DNA of 64,000 bases from Oscillibacter sp. PC13 (GTDB lineage Bacteria > Bacillota > Clostridia > Oscillospirales > Oscillospiraceae), in contig NZ_FOXE01000020.1 of assembly GCF_900115635.1 (NCBI RefSeq), positions 1-64,000 on the forward strand, in the 5' to 3' direction. Positions 1 through 7,144 of this stretch are shown here, one piece after another. Every line of letters begins with the position of its first letter. Position 1 is the first letter of the stretch. The translations under genes and the position numbers were made by a program. Below the pieces are notes generated by a model. That model did no database searches and was not told the origin of the DNA. It saw only the letters and a program-made list of their open reading frames with translations.

Positions 1-95
1 TCGCTCTCGCTCTCGCTCTCGCTCTCGCTCTCGCTCTCGCTCTCGCTCTCGCTCTCGCTCTCGCTCTCGCTCTCGCTCTCGCTCTCGCTCTCGCT
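1..95. repeat. Hexanucleotide tandem repeat (TCGCTC)n at the window edge
   Basis: A perfect 6-bp repeat, TCGCTC, runs for almost 16 copies from base 1 and stops 11 bp before a promoter -35 box. It may continue to the left of the window. Read in the other direction it would encode alternating Glu-Arg, so the end of a low-complexity coding region is possible. An assembly artefact at a contig end is equally possible. Confidence 0.9.
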
Positions 96-105
96 TCTCT
101 TTACA

Positions 106-134
106 TTGACAACACAAAGCCCATTTGCTATAAT
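106..134 (+). promoter_or_regulatory. Consensus sigma-A promoter for the tetracycline efflux gene
   Basis: A perfect TTGACA (106-111) and a perfect TATAAT (129-134) are separated by exactly 17 bp, with a TGC extended -10 just before. This is a full-consensus housekeeping promoter. Transcription would start near 141, leaving a leader of about 215 nt that contains a small ORF before the efflux gene. Confidence 0.88.
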
Positions 135-187
135 ATCGCGAAGAAGAACAGCCATGTTGTTCTAATTTCAGTATCGGAGGTATTCAT

Positions 188-256
188 ATGGCAAACTGCA
201 AAAACAGAAACAAGTCTTTTAACGGCGCTTTGGGCACTTTAGGAGGCCTTTTCTAA
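188..256 (+). CDS. Putative 22-aa leader peptide upstream of the efflux gene
   Basis: A 23-codon ORF (MANCKNRNKS... ending GGLF-stop) starts 7 nt after a strong GGAGG (176-180). It lies in the leader between the consensus promoter and the tetracycline efflux gene, where translational attenuation peptides are common in Gram-positive resistance genes. Downstream, 274-294 can form a small AGGGC/GCCCT hairpin, but no U-tract follows. Expression and an attenuation role are inferred from position and ribosome site only. Confidence 0.55.
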   Translation: MANCKNRNKSFNGALGTLGGLF

Positions 257-356
257 AATCACTGTTAGAAAGGGCTGAGAAGTTTGCCCTTCCTGCGCGG
301 CAGTCGGGCTTGTTTCACAAAACAACCCACTGATTCGTAAAGGAGAATGTAACTTC

Positions 357-1577
357 ATGTTTGCTAAAAATTCAAAGGCATATTCTGTCTACCTGCTGTT
401 CCGATTTGTCTTTTCCCTGGCGGTTTCTATGTCCACAGTGCTTTCCATCGTGTACCACCTGGAGGTGGTGCAGCTGGATGCTTTCCAGCTTGTCCTGGTA
501 GGGACGGTTCTGGAGACCTCCTGCTTTCTGTTCGAGATACCCACCGGTGTGGTGGCGGATTTGTATAGCCGTCGGCGCTCGGTGCTGATTGGAATGTTCC
601 TCTACGGCCTGGGCTTTCTGATGGAGGGTGCGCTACCGTGGTTCGCGCCGGTTCTGCTGGCCCAGGTTGTCTGGGGTTGCGGTGATACCTTCATCACCGG
701 CGCTCTGGAGGCGTGGATTGCCTCGGAGGAAGAGGACAAACCCATAGACAAGGTGTTCCTGCGGGGCAGTCAAATGGGGCAAATCGGCGGCGTTCTGGGC
801 GTGGTGCTGGGCACACTGCTGGGAAACATAAACCTGCAAATGCCTGTCATCTTGGGGGGCAGTTTGTGCTTGTTGTTGGGGCTGGTGTTGGTTCGCATCA
901 TGCCAGAAACCAACTTCTCCCCTGCTATTGAGGAACGGCAGGGCTTGCTTAAAGACTTTGTCTGCCTGTTCAAGCTCAACCTGGGCTTTGTGAAAGGCGC
1001 ACCTGTGTTGCTGGCGCTCTTAGCAATCACACTATGCGGGGGACTTGCCAGTGAAGGCTTTGACCGGCTCTCCACCGCTCATTTTCTGGATGACACGGTA
1101 ATACCCGTTATCGGGCCGCTGAACAGCGTCACTTGGTTCGGTGTTATCAGTCTTATCGGCAGCGGCTTAGGTATTCTGGCTTCTCAGTTGCTCATCGCCC
1201 GCATGGAGAAAAAAGGGACTGTCAGCCGAACCAGTGTGGTCATGTCCACCAGCGCCGGGTATATCCTGTGCCTGGTTCTCTTCGCGGTGGGGCGGAGCTT
1301 TTGGTTCATGTTGTTGGTGTTCCTGCTGGCGGGGCTTATGCGCACCATCAAGGAGCCTGTGCTGGCCGCCTGGATGAACGACCATGTGGATGAGAAAATG
1401 CGCGCCACAGTCTTTTCCACCAGCGGACAGCTGGACTCTTTCGGGCAGATCATCGGCGGGCCTATTGTGGGGCTGGTAGCCCAGCAGGTGTCCATACCCT
1501 GGGGGCTGGTCTGTACCGCTTTCCTGCTGTTGCCCGCGCTGTTCTTAGTGCCGGTGGCGGGAAAGAAGCGGGATTGA
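357..1577 (+). CDS. tet(40): Tetracycline efflux MFS transporter, Tet(40)-like
   Basis: This 406-aa major-facilitator protein has about 12 hydrophobic segments. The loop after the second segment carries GVVADLYSRRRS (about residues 64-75), the MFS motif-A type signature. Length and sequence match my memory of Tet(40), a TetA(P)-related proton-driven tetracycline exporter first described in gut Clostridia. That identity rests on recall, not on a search. The start has GGAG 11 nt upstream. It sits behind a consensus promoter and a leader ORF, and it abuts a broken ICE module, which suggests acquisition with mobile DNA. A generic MFS exporter is the alternative. Confidence 0.8.
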   Translation: MFAKNSKAYSVYLLFRFVFSLAVSMSTVLSIVYHLEVVQLDAFQLVLVGTVLETSCFLFEIPTGVVADLYSRRRSVLIGMFLYGLGFLMEGALPWFAPVLLAQVVWGCGDTFITGALEAWIASEEEDKPIDKVFLRGSQMGQIGGVLGVVLGTLLGNINLQMPVILGGSLCLLLGLVLVRIMPETNFSPAIEERQGLLKDFVCLFKLNLGFVKGAPVLLALLAITLCGGLASEGFDRLSTAHFLDDTVIPVIGPLNSVTWFGVISLIGSGLGILASQLLIARMEKKGTVSRTSVVMSTSAGYILCLVLFAVGRSFWFMLLVFLLAGLMRTIKEPVLAAWMNDHVDEKMRATVFSTSGQLDSFGQIIGGPIVGLVAQQVSIPWGLVCTAFLLLPALFLVPVAGKKRD

Positions 1578-1598
1578 TATGGCATAGTTAAGTTTACT

Positions 1599-1626
1599 GA
1601 CGAGCGGGAGATTACTTCCGCTCGTC
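1599..1626 (+). terminator. Terminator-like hairpin after the efflux gene
   Basis: GACGAGCGG and CCGCTCGTC form a 9-bp stem 22 bp after the efflux stop codon and are followed by TTCATTT. The U-tract is weak, so termination may be partial. Confidence 0.6.
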
Positions 1627-1719
1627 TTCATTTAGTAGCGCAAAATTTGAGGACTCTTTATTTCCTTATTCGGTATAGCGGAGGCGGCTGTCAATTCGAC
1701 ATAATTTTCTTGTGATACT

Positions 1720-1860
1720 TTACCGTACATGAGCATTGCTGGCCGGGTTATCCTGACCGTAACCTTCCAGAAGGTTGATGCCGCCCCAAACACACAGCGC
1801 ACCGCCGAGGCCCACAACGATAGTCTGCAAAGTAGTAACCGCACTATTGAAAAATTCCAT
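1720..1860 (-). pseudogene. Truncated Maff2-family ICE membrane protein
   Basis: The 46-aa product begins MEFFNSAVTTLQTIVVGLGG and continues into the LLEGYGQDNP motif, the usual N-terminal half of Maff2-type small membrane proteins. In Tn1549/CTn-like elements these follow the VirD4 gene. The family is normally about 70 aa. Here the reading frame runs into unrelated sequence and stops after the conserved motif, so the 3' half is missing. A GGAGG lies 7 nt before the ATG, so the fragment may still be translated. The break marks where the conjugation module was cut, next to the tetracycline gene. Confidence 0.75.
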
Positions 1861-1917
1861 AAATTTACCTCCATAATTTTAGATTGATATGATTTGTTGA
1901 TAAGGGAAAGCCGCCGG

Positions 1918-3729
1918 TTATTCATTCACGGCAGCCATATCTTCATCCGACAGGTCAATGTCGTAGAGGTCAAAGGTTTCCTCCTGCGAAACCACCCGCT
2001 GCCGTTTCCGGCGCAGGGCGGTCAAGTACCTGTCCACATCAAAATAGTTCTTCTTGTCGGCGTCGGAAAGGTATTTATAGCGGGGGTGACGGGTAATGTC
2101 GTATTTCTCACTGAAAAACGGCCTTACACCGCGCACCTGCAAAATACACTTGCCTCCGTCCATCGTTGCGATCTCGTCCTGTGACATCAACTCCTTTCCT
2201 AACTTCTGATAATTCAATCCGTGAGAGGTCTGTGCGCCCCGGTTTTCGCTCTGGTTGTAGCTGTCAATCGTTTCTTTGCCCAGCACGTCAGAGATTTCCT
2301 TGGCGTTCTTGCCCCGCCCACTAAGAAAAAGCGTACAGTCGCAGTTGTCGGAAATGATTTCCGCAGCGTCCTTGTAGATGGCCTTTAACTGTGACTGGCT
2401 TTGCAAAATAATAGAAGCCGAGATTTCACGGCTTCGGATGGTGGCGATCAGCTTGTCGAAGTTGGGTATCTGGCCGATGTTCGCAAACTCGTCCAGTATC
2501 ATGCGGACGTGAACCGGCAGCCGCCCGCCGTATTTATCATCGGCCCGGTCACAAAGCAGGTTGATAAGCTGGCTCTGTACCATTGCCAGAATGAAATTAA
2601 AGGTGGTGTCCGTGTCCGACATAATCAGGAACAGCGCCGTTTTCTCGTCCCCGATGGTGTCAAGTTCCAGTTCGTCGTCCTCCATCAGCTCCCGCACCTC
2701 GCGGATGTCAAACGGGGCCATTCTTGCGCCCGCGCTGATAAGGATTGAGGAACGGGTCTTGCCCGCCGAAAGCAGGAATTTTTTATACTGGCGGACGGCA
2801 AAATGGTCGGGGTCGCGTTCCTCCAATCGCTCAAACATCAAATCCACCGGCGATTGAAATTCCGGGTCGTCCTCGCGGGCTTCGCTGGCATTTATCATTT
2901 CGAGCAGCGTCGTGAAGTTCATTTCTTCCTCCGGCGCTTCCTGCCAGATATAGCCGATCAGGGCCGTGTAGAACAGCCGTTCCGATTTCACCCAAAAATC
3001 TTCCGCGCTTTTTTCGCCCTCTCCCTTGGTGTTGCAGATCAGGGTGTTTACCAGCTTCAACACGTCTTTTTCCGAGTGCAGATACCGAAAAGGATTGTAT
3101 TTCATGCTCTTGGAAAAGTTGATGGTGTTCAGCATTTTCACGCGGTAGCCGCTGCGGATAAGGAGCTGGCCCACTTCGCCGATCAAGCTGCCCTTGGGAT
3201 CGGTTATCACAAATGAGGTCGGATAGTCCTTGGACACGCATTGCATGAGGTTCGGTTTTACAAAGAACCGGGTCTTGCCGCTGCCGCTGCCTCCGATCAC
3301 CAGAACATTTTTATTTCTTGCGGTTTTGGGGTCTTTCGGCCTGTTGTTCATGGTGAGCCGTTCCGTCTGTGTCAGCAGAATGTTGTTGTCAAAATTGGGG
3401 TCGATATAGGGGGCTATATCCTTGGGGCCGCCCCATCGGGCGCTGCCGTACTCCACGCCTTTGCGGTATTTCTTGGCGTTCTTGCCCTTGCAGTACACCA
3501 TGAGCCGCAGCGCCGCAGCACCGGCGACGCCGATCAGCAGGTCAATGGGGTGGAAGCTGGGGGCGGCACTTTCAAAGGCCGCCGCGCAGCCGTCCGCAAA
3601 GTGCAGGAGCTTTTGGGAAAGGTCGATGCCCTCCGCCAGCCGGTACGCCTGCCCCAGCTTACCGAACAGATAGACAAACAGCAGATAGGGCAGATTGGCG
3701 ATTATCAGTTTTTTCATTTCCGGCTTCAT
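1918..3729 (-). CDS. VirD4/TraG-family type IV coupling protein of an ICE
   Basis: The 603-aa protein has two N-terminal hydrophobic segments, a Walker A GGSGSGKT near residues 145-152, and the ATPase/DEFANIG segment typical of VirD4-TraG coupling proteins (Walker B region RMILDEFANIGQ). Such ATPases bring the relaxosome to the mating channel at the membrane. Its start overlaps the stop of the upstream PcfB gene (ATGA), and the pair pcfB-virD4-maff2 is the standard order in Tn1549/CTn-type elements. The gene itself looks intact. The rest of the transfer module (VirB4, VirB6, relaxase) is absent from the window, so it is probably a stranded remnant. Confidence 0.92.
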   Translation of the reverse strand: MKPEMKKLIIANLPYLLFVYLFGKLGQAYRLAEGIDLSQKLLHFADGCAAAFESAAPSFHPIDLLIGVAGAAALRLMVYCKGKNAKKYRKGVEYGSARWGGPKDIAPYIDPNFDNNILLTQTERLTMNNRPKDPKTARNKNVLVIGGSGSGKTRFFVKPNLMQCVSKDYPTSFVITDPKGSLIGEVGQLLIRSGYRVKMLNTINFSKSMKYNPFRYLHSEKDVLKLVNTLICNTKGEGEKSAEDFWVKSERLFYTALIGYIWQEAPEEEMNFTTLLEMINASEAREDDPEFQSPVDLMFERLEERDPDHFAVRQYKKFLLSAGKTRSSILISAGARMAPFDIREVRELMEDDELELDTIGDEKTALFLIMSDTDTTFNFILAMVQSQLINLLCDRADDKYGGRLPVHVRMILDEFANIGQIPNFDKLIATIRSREISASIILQSQSQLKAIYKDAAEIISDNCDCTLFLSGRGKNAKEISDVLGKETIDSYNQSENRGAQTSHGLNYQKLGKELMSQDEIATMDGGKCILQVRGVRPFFSEKYDITRHPRYKYLSDADKKNYFDVDRYLTALRRKRQRVVSQEETFDLYDIDLSDEDMAAVNE

Positions 3730-4202
3730 CGTGACAGCCCCCTTTCTTTGAATTTCTCCTTGGCCCGGTCAGCGTTGCGGGCCGCTGCCTTTTCCTTGCT
3801 TGCGGCAATGTCCTTGCGGATCGAGGGCCGTTCTTCCCGCTGCAACTTCTTGGCCGTGAACTCCTTGAACGCCTGTTCCATGTTGTCGGCGTCCTTGGCC
3901 TTGAAAATCACGATGTAGTGCGGGGGCTGGGTAGTGGCGTCTTTCCGCAGCGTGAAGTCCACGCCGTATTTCTTGGCGCAAGGCCGGAAAAGGCCGATAT
4001 TGGCGTCGGTGATCTCGATATTGGACAGGACCGCCCCGTGCTTTTTGAGCTGCTTTAGGCTCTGCTGGCCGTGGTGCAGCTTGGTCTTGCCCTTGTTTTG
4101 GGTTTCCAGAAACTTACGGGCCGCCGCTTGCAGCACTTGGATTGTCAGCTTGGCCGATTTGATGGAAAAGGCTATTGTCTTTTGGGTTACTTCCTCCTGC
4201 AA
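3726..4202 (-). CDS. pcfB: PcfB-family (DUF3801) conjugation accessory protein
   Basis: This 158-aa basic protein starts at a TTG placed 8-9 nt after AAGGAGGG. It matches the PcfB/DUF3801 pattern: an N-terminal helical part (ISIKSAKLTIQVLQAA-like), a central small alpha/beta part with HYIVIFKAKD, and a charged Lys/Arg-rich tail. In pheromone plasmid pCF10 PcfB is a relaxosome accessory factor that contacts the coupling protein. Here it is translationally coupled to that coupling protein by a 4-nt overlap. The assignment is by pattern and by gene order. Confidence 0.85.
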   Translation of the reverse strand: MQEEVTQKTIAFSIKSAKLTIQVLQAAARKFLETQNKGKTKLHHGQQSLKQLKKHGAVLSNIEITDANIGLFRPCAKKYGVDFTLRKDATTQPPHYIVIFKAKDADNMEQAFKEFTAKKLQREERPSIRKDIAASKEKAAARNADRAKEKFKERGLSR

Positions 4203-4307
4203 TCGCTATCCCTCCTTTCGCAGAAGTGCGGCGGCACGGTTAAGGTGGCACCGTCAGCCGCCGCAGAAAACAGAAAAGGGACAGCCGCTTGCGCCGGTTG
4301 TCCCCGA

Positions 4308-4520
4308 TTAAATCCTCACCCGCAGGCCGGAAAGGTCGTCGGCACGGATGCCAACCAGATACCAGTTGGCCCCGTACTCAATGCGGGTGGGCTTCCACCT
4401 GCCGCCCACCATCACGTCAAAGGTTTCCCCACAGTGCAGGCCGCCGTAGTAGTCCGCCAGATCAAAGCGAATGTCGTAACGGTCGCTGCGCTCGTCGAAA
4501 ATCAATGCACCCTGTTTCAT
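4308..4520 (-). CDS. DUF5348-type small ICE protein
   Basis: A 70-aa acidic protein with the GETFDVMVGGRWKPTRIEY core seen in DUF5348 proteins, which sit in this position in clostridial ICEs. AAAGGAGG lies 8 nt before the ATG. The function is unknown. It is co-directional with the DUF6017 gene upstream and with pcfB-virD4 downstream. Confidence 0.75.
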   Translation of the reverse strand: MKQGALIFDERSDRYDIRFDLADYYGGLHCGETFDVMVGGRWKPTRIEYGANWYLVGIRADDLSGLRVRI

Positions 4521-4535
4521 AGAGCCGTCCTCCTT

Positions 4536-5426
4536 TCAGATTTTGCCGGTATTCATGTCATGGGCCACCAGCGCGGCATAGTAACCGTTGATCGTACTGG
4601 GCGCATTGAACAGCATAGCCAGCAGGTATTTCTTGATATTGCGGATTTCCGAAGTGTTCTTGCTCAAACAGTCAAAGACAAACTCGATGTGAGAGCTGTC
4701 CAGCTTCACAAACTTGGATTTCACCAGCTCTGCCGGGTAATCGTCCCCGGCAATGCGGATGGTCTTGCGGGCGCTGCATACAGTTTCCACCAGCAAGTCC
4801 ACAATCTCGTCCAGTGTTTCCCGGTCAATGCCCTTGACGTGCTGGCAAAGGTGTTCGTACTCGATGTTGTCCATGATGATTTGACGATAAATCTCTATGG
4901 CGCTCTGTGATTTCGCTTCCGTTCCTTTCCGTTCCGGCGGCTGTGCCGCTTCGTCCTCCAAAGGAGAGGGTCGAGAAAGGATAGGAATGGGATCGGTAAT
5001 TGATACATCAGTAATTGATTTTTCTTTACTTGATATATCTTTATTTAATTGCGTTGGTTTTCCCAACGTAGGCTTTTCCTGCGTTGGATTATCCAACATT
5101 GGATTTTCCAACGTAGGTGAATCCGGCACAGGCTGGGGCTGTTCATAGATCACATAGTCCGCGCCGCGCAAGCGCCCTTGGCTGTCGCGCTCACGGGATC
5201 GGACGATGTACCCGGCCTGTTCCAGCTCCCGGATTGCGGCCCGGATCGCGTCGATCTGCTCCCGGTTGATAAGGGATAAGCCTTTGAGCGTATAGTCCCA
5301 ATCTTCCGGCAGGGAGAGCATTTGCGATAACAGGCCCTTGGCTTTCAGGGATAAGTCCTTGTTCCGCAGGTGGTGATTGGACATCACCGTGTAGCCCTTG
5401 TTACGCTCTACACGAAATACTGCCAT
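4536..5426 (-). CDS. DUF6017 / replication-initiator-A-like ICE protein
   Basis: The 296-aa protein begins MAVFRVERNKGYTVMSNHHL. It has the winged-helix replication-initiator N-terminal domain (residues 1-95, with LSLKAKGLLSQMLSLPEDW), a low-complexity linker, and a C-terminal DUF6017 domain around TCxSRKTIRIAGDDYPAE-like sequence. In ICEs of this type it is thought to act in replication or maintenance. The start was chosen at 5426 because AAAGGAG lies 8 nt upstream and family members begin MAVFRVE. The linker contains short repeats of the type NPTLxxPTQ. The frame is also open upstream for a further 77 codons, described separately. Confidence 0.85.
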   Translation of the reverse strand: MAVFRVERNKGYTVMSNHHLRNKDLSLKAKGLLSQMLSLPEDWDYTLKGLSLINREQIDAIRAAIRELEQAGYIVRSRERDSQGRLRGADYVIYEQPQPVPDSPTLENPMLDNPTQEKPTLGKPTQLNKDISSKEKSITDVSITDPIPILSRPSPLEDEAAQPPERKGTEAKSQSAIEIYRQIIMDNIEYEHLCQHVKGIDRETLDEIVDLLVETVCSARKTIRIAGDDYPAELVKSKFVKLDSSHIEFVFDCLSKNTSEIRNIKKYLLAMLFNAPSTINGYYAALVAHDMNTGKI

Positions 5427-5657
5427 GTTCTCAACTCCTTTCACTCGAAATGTCACCGCGTCGTAGGCGGTCAGCTTGCCCGGCTGGTAGGGACATTCCT
5501 CATACACACAAAACTGGTACTTCCAGTGCGGGCGGTAGAAACGGCAGGTGCCGCAGTCCTCCGGCGCTCCGGCCTCGCCGCTGTCAAAGTGGTCTGCGCC
5601 CGGCCTCGTCTGCATGAGCTGTTCAAAGGCCCGGTCGCTGCCGGAAGTAAAGTACAT
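5427..5657 (-). other. In-frame upstream zinc-ribbon module, open into the DUF6017 gene
   Basis: A second plausible start (MYFTSGSDRAFEQL, GGAGG 9 nt upstream) opens a 77-codon segment. It contains CGTCRFYRP...CVYEECPYQPGK, a four-cysteine zinc-ribbon-like pattern, and reads without a stop into MAVFRVE of the next protein. Either this is a small independent ICE gene that lost its stop codon, or a fused 373-aa product is made. The internal ribosome site suggests that the downstream protein is also made separately. Confidence 0.55.
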
Positions 5658-5688
5658 AGGCGGTCGCCTCCTTTCTGGTTTTGGGCGC

Positions 5689-5736
5689 AAAAAAAGCGGC
5701 GTCCTGATCTCCCCAAAGGGGAAAAGAGAACGCCGC
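5689..5736 (-). terminator. Attenuator-like terminator in the leader of the ICE genes
   Basis: On the minus strand GCGGCGT and ACGCCGC pair around an inner CCCC/GGGG hairpin and are followed by seven T. It lies upstream of the first ICE ribosome site rather than after a gene. It therefore looks like a 5' attenuator that limits transcription into the ICE module. Confidence 0.65.
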
Positions 5737-5930
5737 TGTCTGCGGTGTCGTATTCAATTTTCGATGTGTCACTATTTGGGCGGTGGGCTTCACGGGAGGC
5801 AGAAGCGTGTCAAAGCTCAATCCGAAAGTAGTAAATCGGTAGTAAATTCAGTTCTTATATCCCGTGAAATGCCCGTATTTCCGGGCTTTTTGGAGATAAT
5901 CAGAGTTGTTGACATTGAACAAAAATAGAA
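5737..5930. other. Probable junction between ICE remnant and chromosome
   Basis: This stretch separates the last ICE gene from the ribokinase terminator and contains no convincing gene. It has an imperfect short direct repeat (AGTAGTAAATCGGTAGTAAAT, 5827-5847) and a plus-strand terminator at 5871-5891. The exact attachment site cannot be fixed without the left end of the element or an empty-site comparison. Confidence 0.4.
5871..5891 (+). terminator. Intrinsic terminator, plus strand
   Basis: GCCCG and CGGGC pair around a 6-nt loop and are followed by five T. No plus-strand gene precedes it nearby, so it may be the terminator of a deleted gene at the element boundary. Confidence 0.6.
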
Positions 5931-5957
5931 GGACCGCCAGTTCATGACTGGTGGCCC
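5931..5957 (-). terminator. Terminator after ribokinase
   Basis: An 11-bp stem (CCGCCAGT/ACTGGTGG core) lies 9 bp beyond the ribokinase stop and has T-rich sequence on both sides, so it could serve either strand. Confidence 0.7.
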
Positions 5958-5965
5958 TTTTTGCA

Positions 5966-6967
5966 TTATTTCATCAGTACGTCCAAACAAGAGAGATCGA
6001 ATCCCTGATAATCCCGTTCCCGCAGCAGGGCAATCACTTCTTCCAGTGTGGGAAGGGAGGGCATTGCACCCATCCGGGAAACGGTAATAGCGGCAGTGTG
6101 GCTGGCAAATGCCAGCGCCTGCTCCTGTGAAAGTCCTGCTGTTAAACCGACTGCCAGTGCGCCGACAAAAGAATCCCCTGCGGCAGTTGGATCTGCCACA
6201 TGGCTCATTTTTACACAAGGGATGTACTGAATGGACTCACCCTTCACCACGGCCGACCCGTTTCCGCCCAGCGTGATGATCACATTTTCCACGCCCTTAG
6301 CCCAAAGAGCCGCGGCAATCCGCTTGAGGTCATCCCGCTGAATTCCCCGCTGATCCATTTGAAGCGGCAATCCGGTTTCCATGGAAGCTTCCTGTTCATT
6401 GGGCGTCAGGTAGGTTACAAGAGATAATAATTCATCATCCAGCTCTGTGGCGGGGGCGGGATTCAGCATTACCGGGACACCGGCATCCTTTGCCCAGCGG
6501 GCCACGGCGCGATTTACCTCCAGTGGAACCTCAAGCTGAAGCATGACCATGTCATAGCTGGAAATACAGTCTTTGATCCAAGAAACTTCTTCCACCGTCA
6601 AGGTGCGGTTGGCACCGGGAATTACCACAATGCGGTTCTGAGCCGTATGCTCAGTGACCTCCAATGTTACATGCCCAACTCCGGAGGTGACACCTGGACG
6701 AACCAGTACATGAGAGAGATCAACCCCTGCGGCGCTTGGAATTCCCAAGAGCTCTTGACCGAACAGATCGTCTCCAACGCAGCCAACCATGGTAACTTTA
6801 GCACCCAGCCGTGCGCATTGCAGGGCCTGATTGGCACCCTTGCCGCCGGGGGCGGTATGAAAGGACTTTCCATAAACGGTTTGGCCGGAATTGGGAACCC
6901 GCTCCGTGGTGGCAATGACATCCATCACAAAACTGCCCACAACCAGAATATTTGGCTTCACGTCCAT
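5966..6967 (-). CDS. rbsK: Ribokinase, PfkB family
   Basis: The 333-aa PfkB-fold sugar kinase phosphorylates ribose (or a similar sugar) at O5 with ATP in the cytoplasm. Visible motifs are the N-terminal substrate signature GGKGANQALQCARLGA (PfkB signature 1) and the C-terminal anion-hole/catalytic DPTAAGDSFVGAL (signature 2, catalytic Asp in AAGD). Length fits ribokinases. The start at 6967 has AGGAG 9 nt upstream; the frame is open further upstream but without a ribosome site. It is monocistronic and has a good promoter. Ribose-5-phosphate made here can feed PRPP for the purine operon that follows, though no transporter is adjacent. Confidence 0.88.
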   Translation of the reverse strand: MDVKPNILVVGSFVMDVIATTERVPNSGQTVYGKSFHTAPGGKGANQALQCARLGAKVTMVGCVGDDLFGQELLGIPSAAGVDLSHVLVRPGVTSGVGHVTLEVTEHTAQNRIVVIPGANRTLTVEEVSWIKDCISSYDMVMLQLEVPLEVNRAVARWAKDAGVPVMLNPAPATELDDELLSLVTYLTPNEQEASMETGLPLQMDQRGIQRDDLKRIAAALWAKGVENVIITLGGNGSAVVKGESIQYIPCVKMSHVADPTAAGDSFVGALAVGLTAGLSQEQALAFASHTAAITVSRMGAMPSLPTLEEVIALLRERDYQGFDLSCLDVLMK

Positions 6968-7016
6968 TGCTTGTACACTCCTATCGAAAACCGGGGGTGG
7001 TTTTGTACTTGCCCTT

Positions 7017-7045
7017 ATTATACAAAACCGGATTTGAAAATACAA
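7017..7045 (-). promoter_or_regulatory. Promoter for ribokinase
   Basis: On the minus strand TTGTAT (7040-7045) and a perfect TATAAT (7017-7022) are spaced 17 bp apart, about 45 bp before the start codon. The surrounding 7020-7095 stretch is strongly A+T-rich. Confidence 0.6.
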
Positions 7046-7144
7046 GACCCATCTAAAAAATAATAAAAAAACGATTAAACAAACAAAAAAAGTTTTGTGT
7101 TATATGGAGAGAAGCCGTTTGCACGTGACTGTGGAAGAAAAAAG

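Noticed and set aside
1-95. CRISPR array
   Set aside because: The repeat unit is 6 bp with no spacers and no cas genes nearby.
1632-1925. 97-codon minus-strand frame over the Maff2 region
   Set aside because: The Maff2 motif is in another frame with a proper ribosome site; this one is its shadow.
5623-5820. 65-codon TTG-started minus-strand frame across the ICE attenuator
   Set aside because: It could be a leader ORF, but no clear ribosome site or known homologue was seen, so it was not called as a gene.
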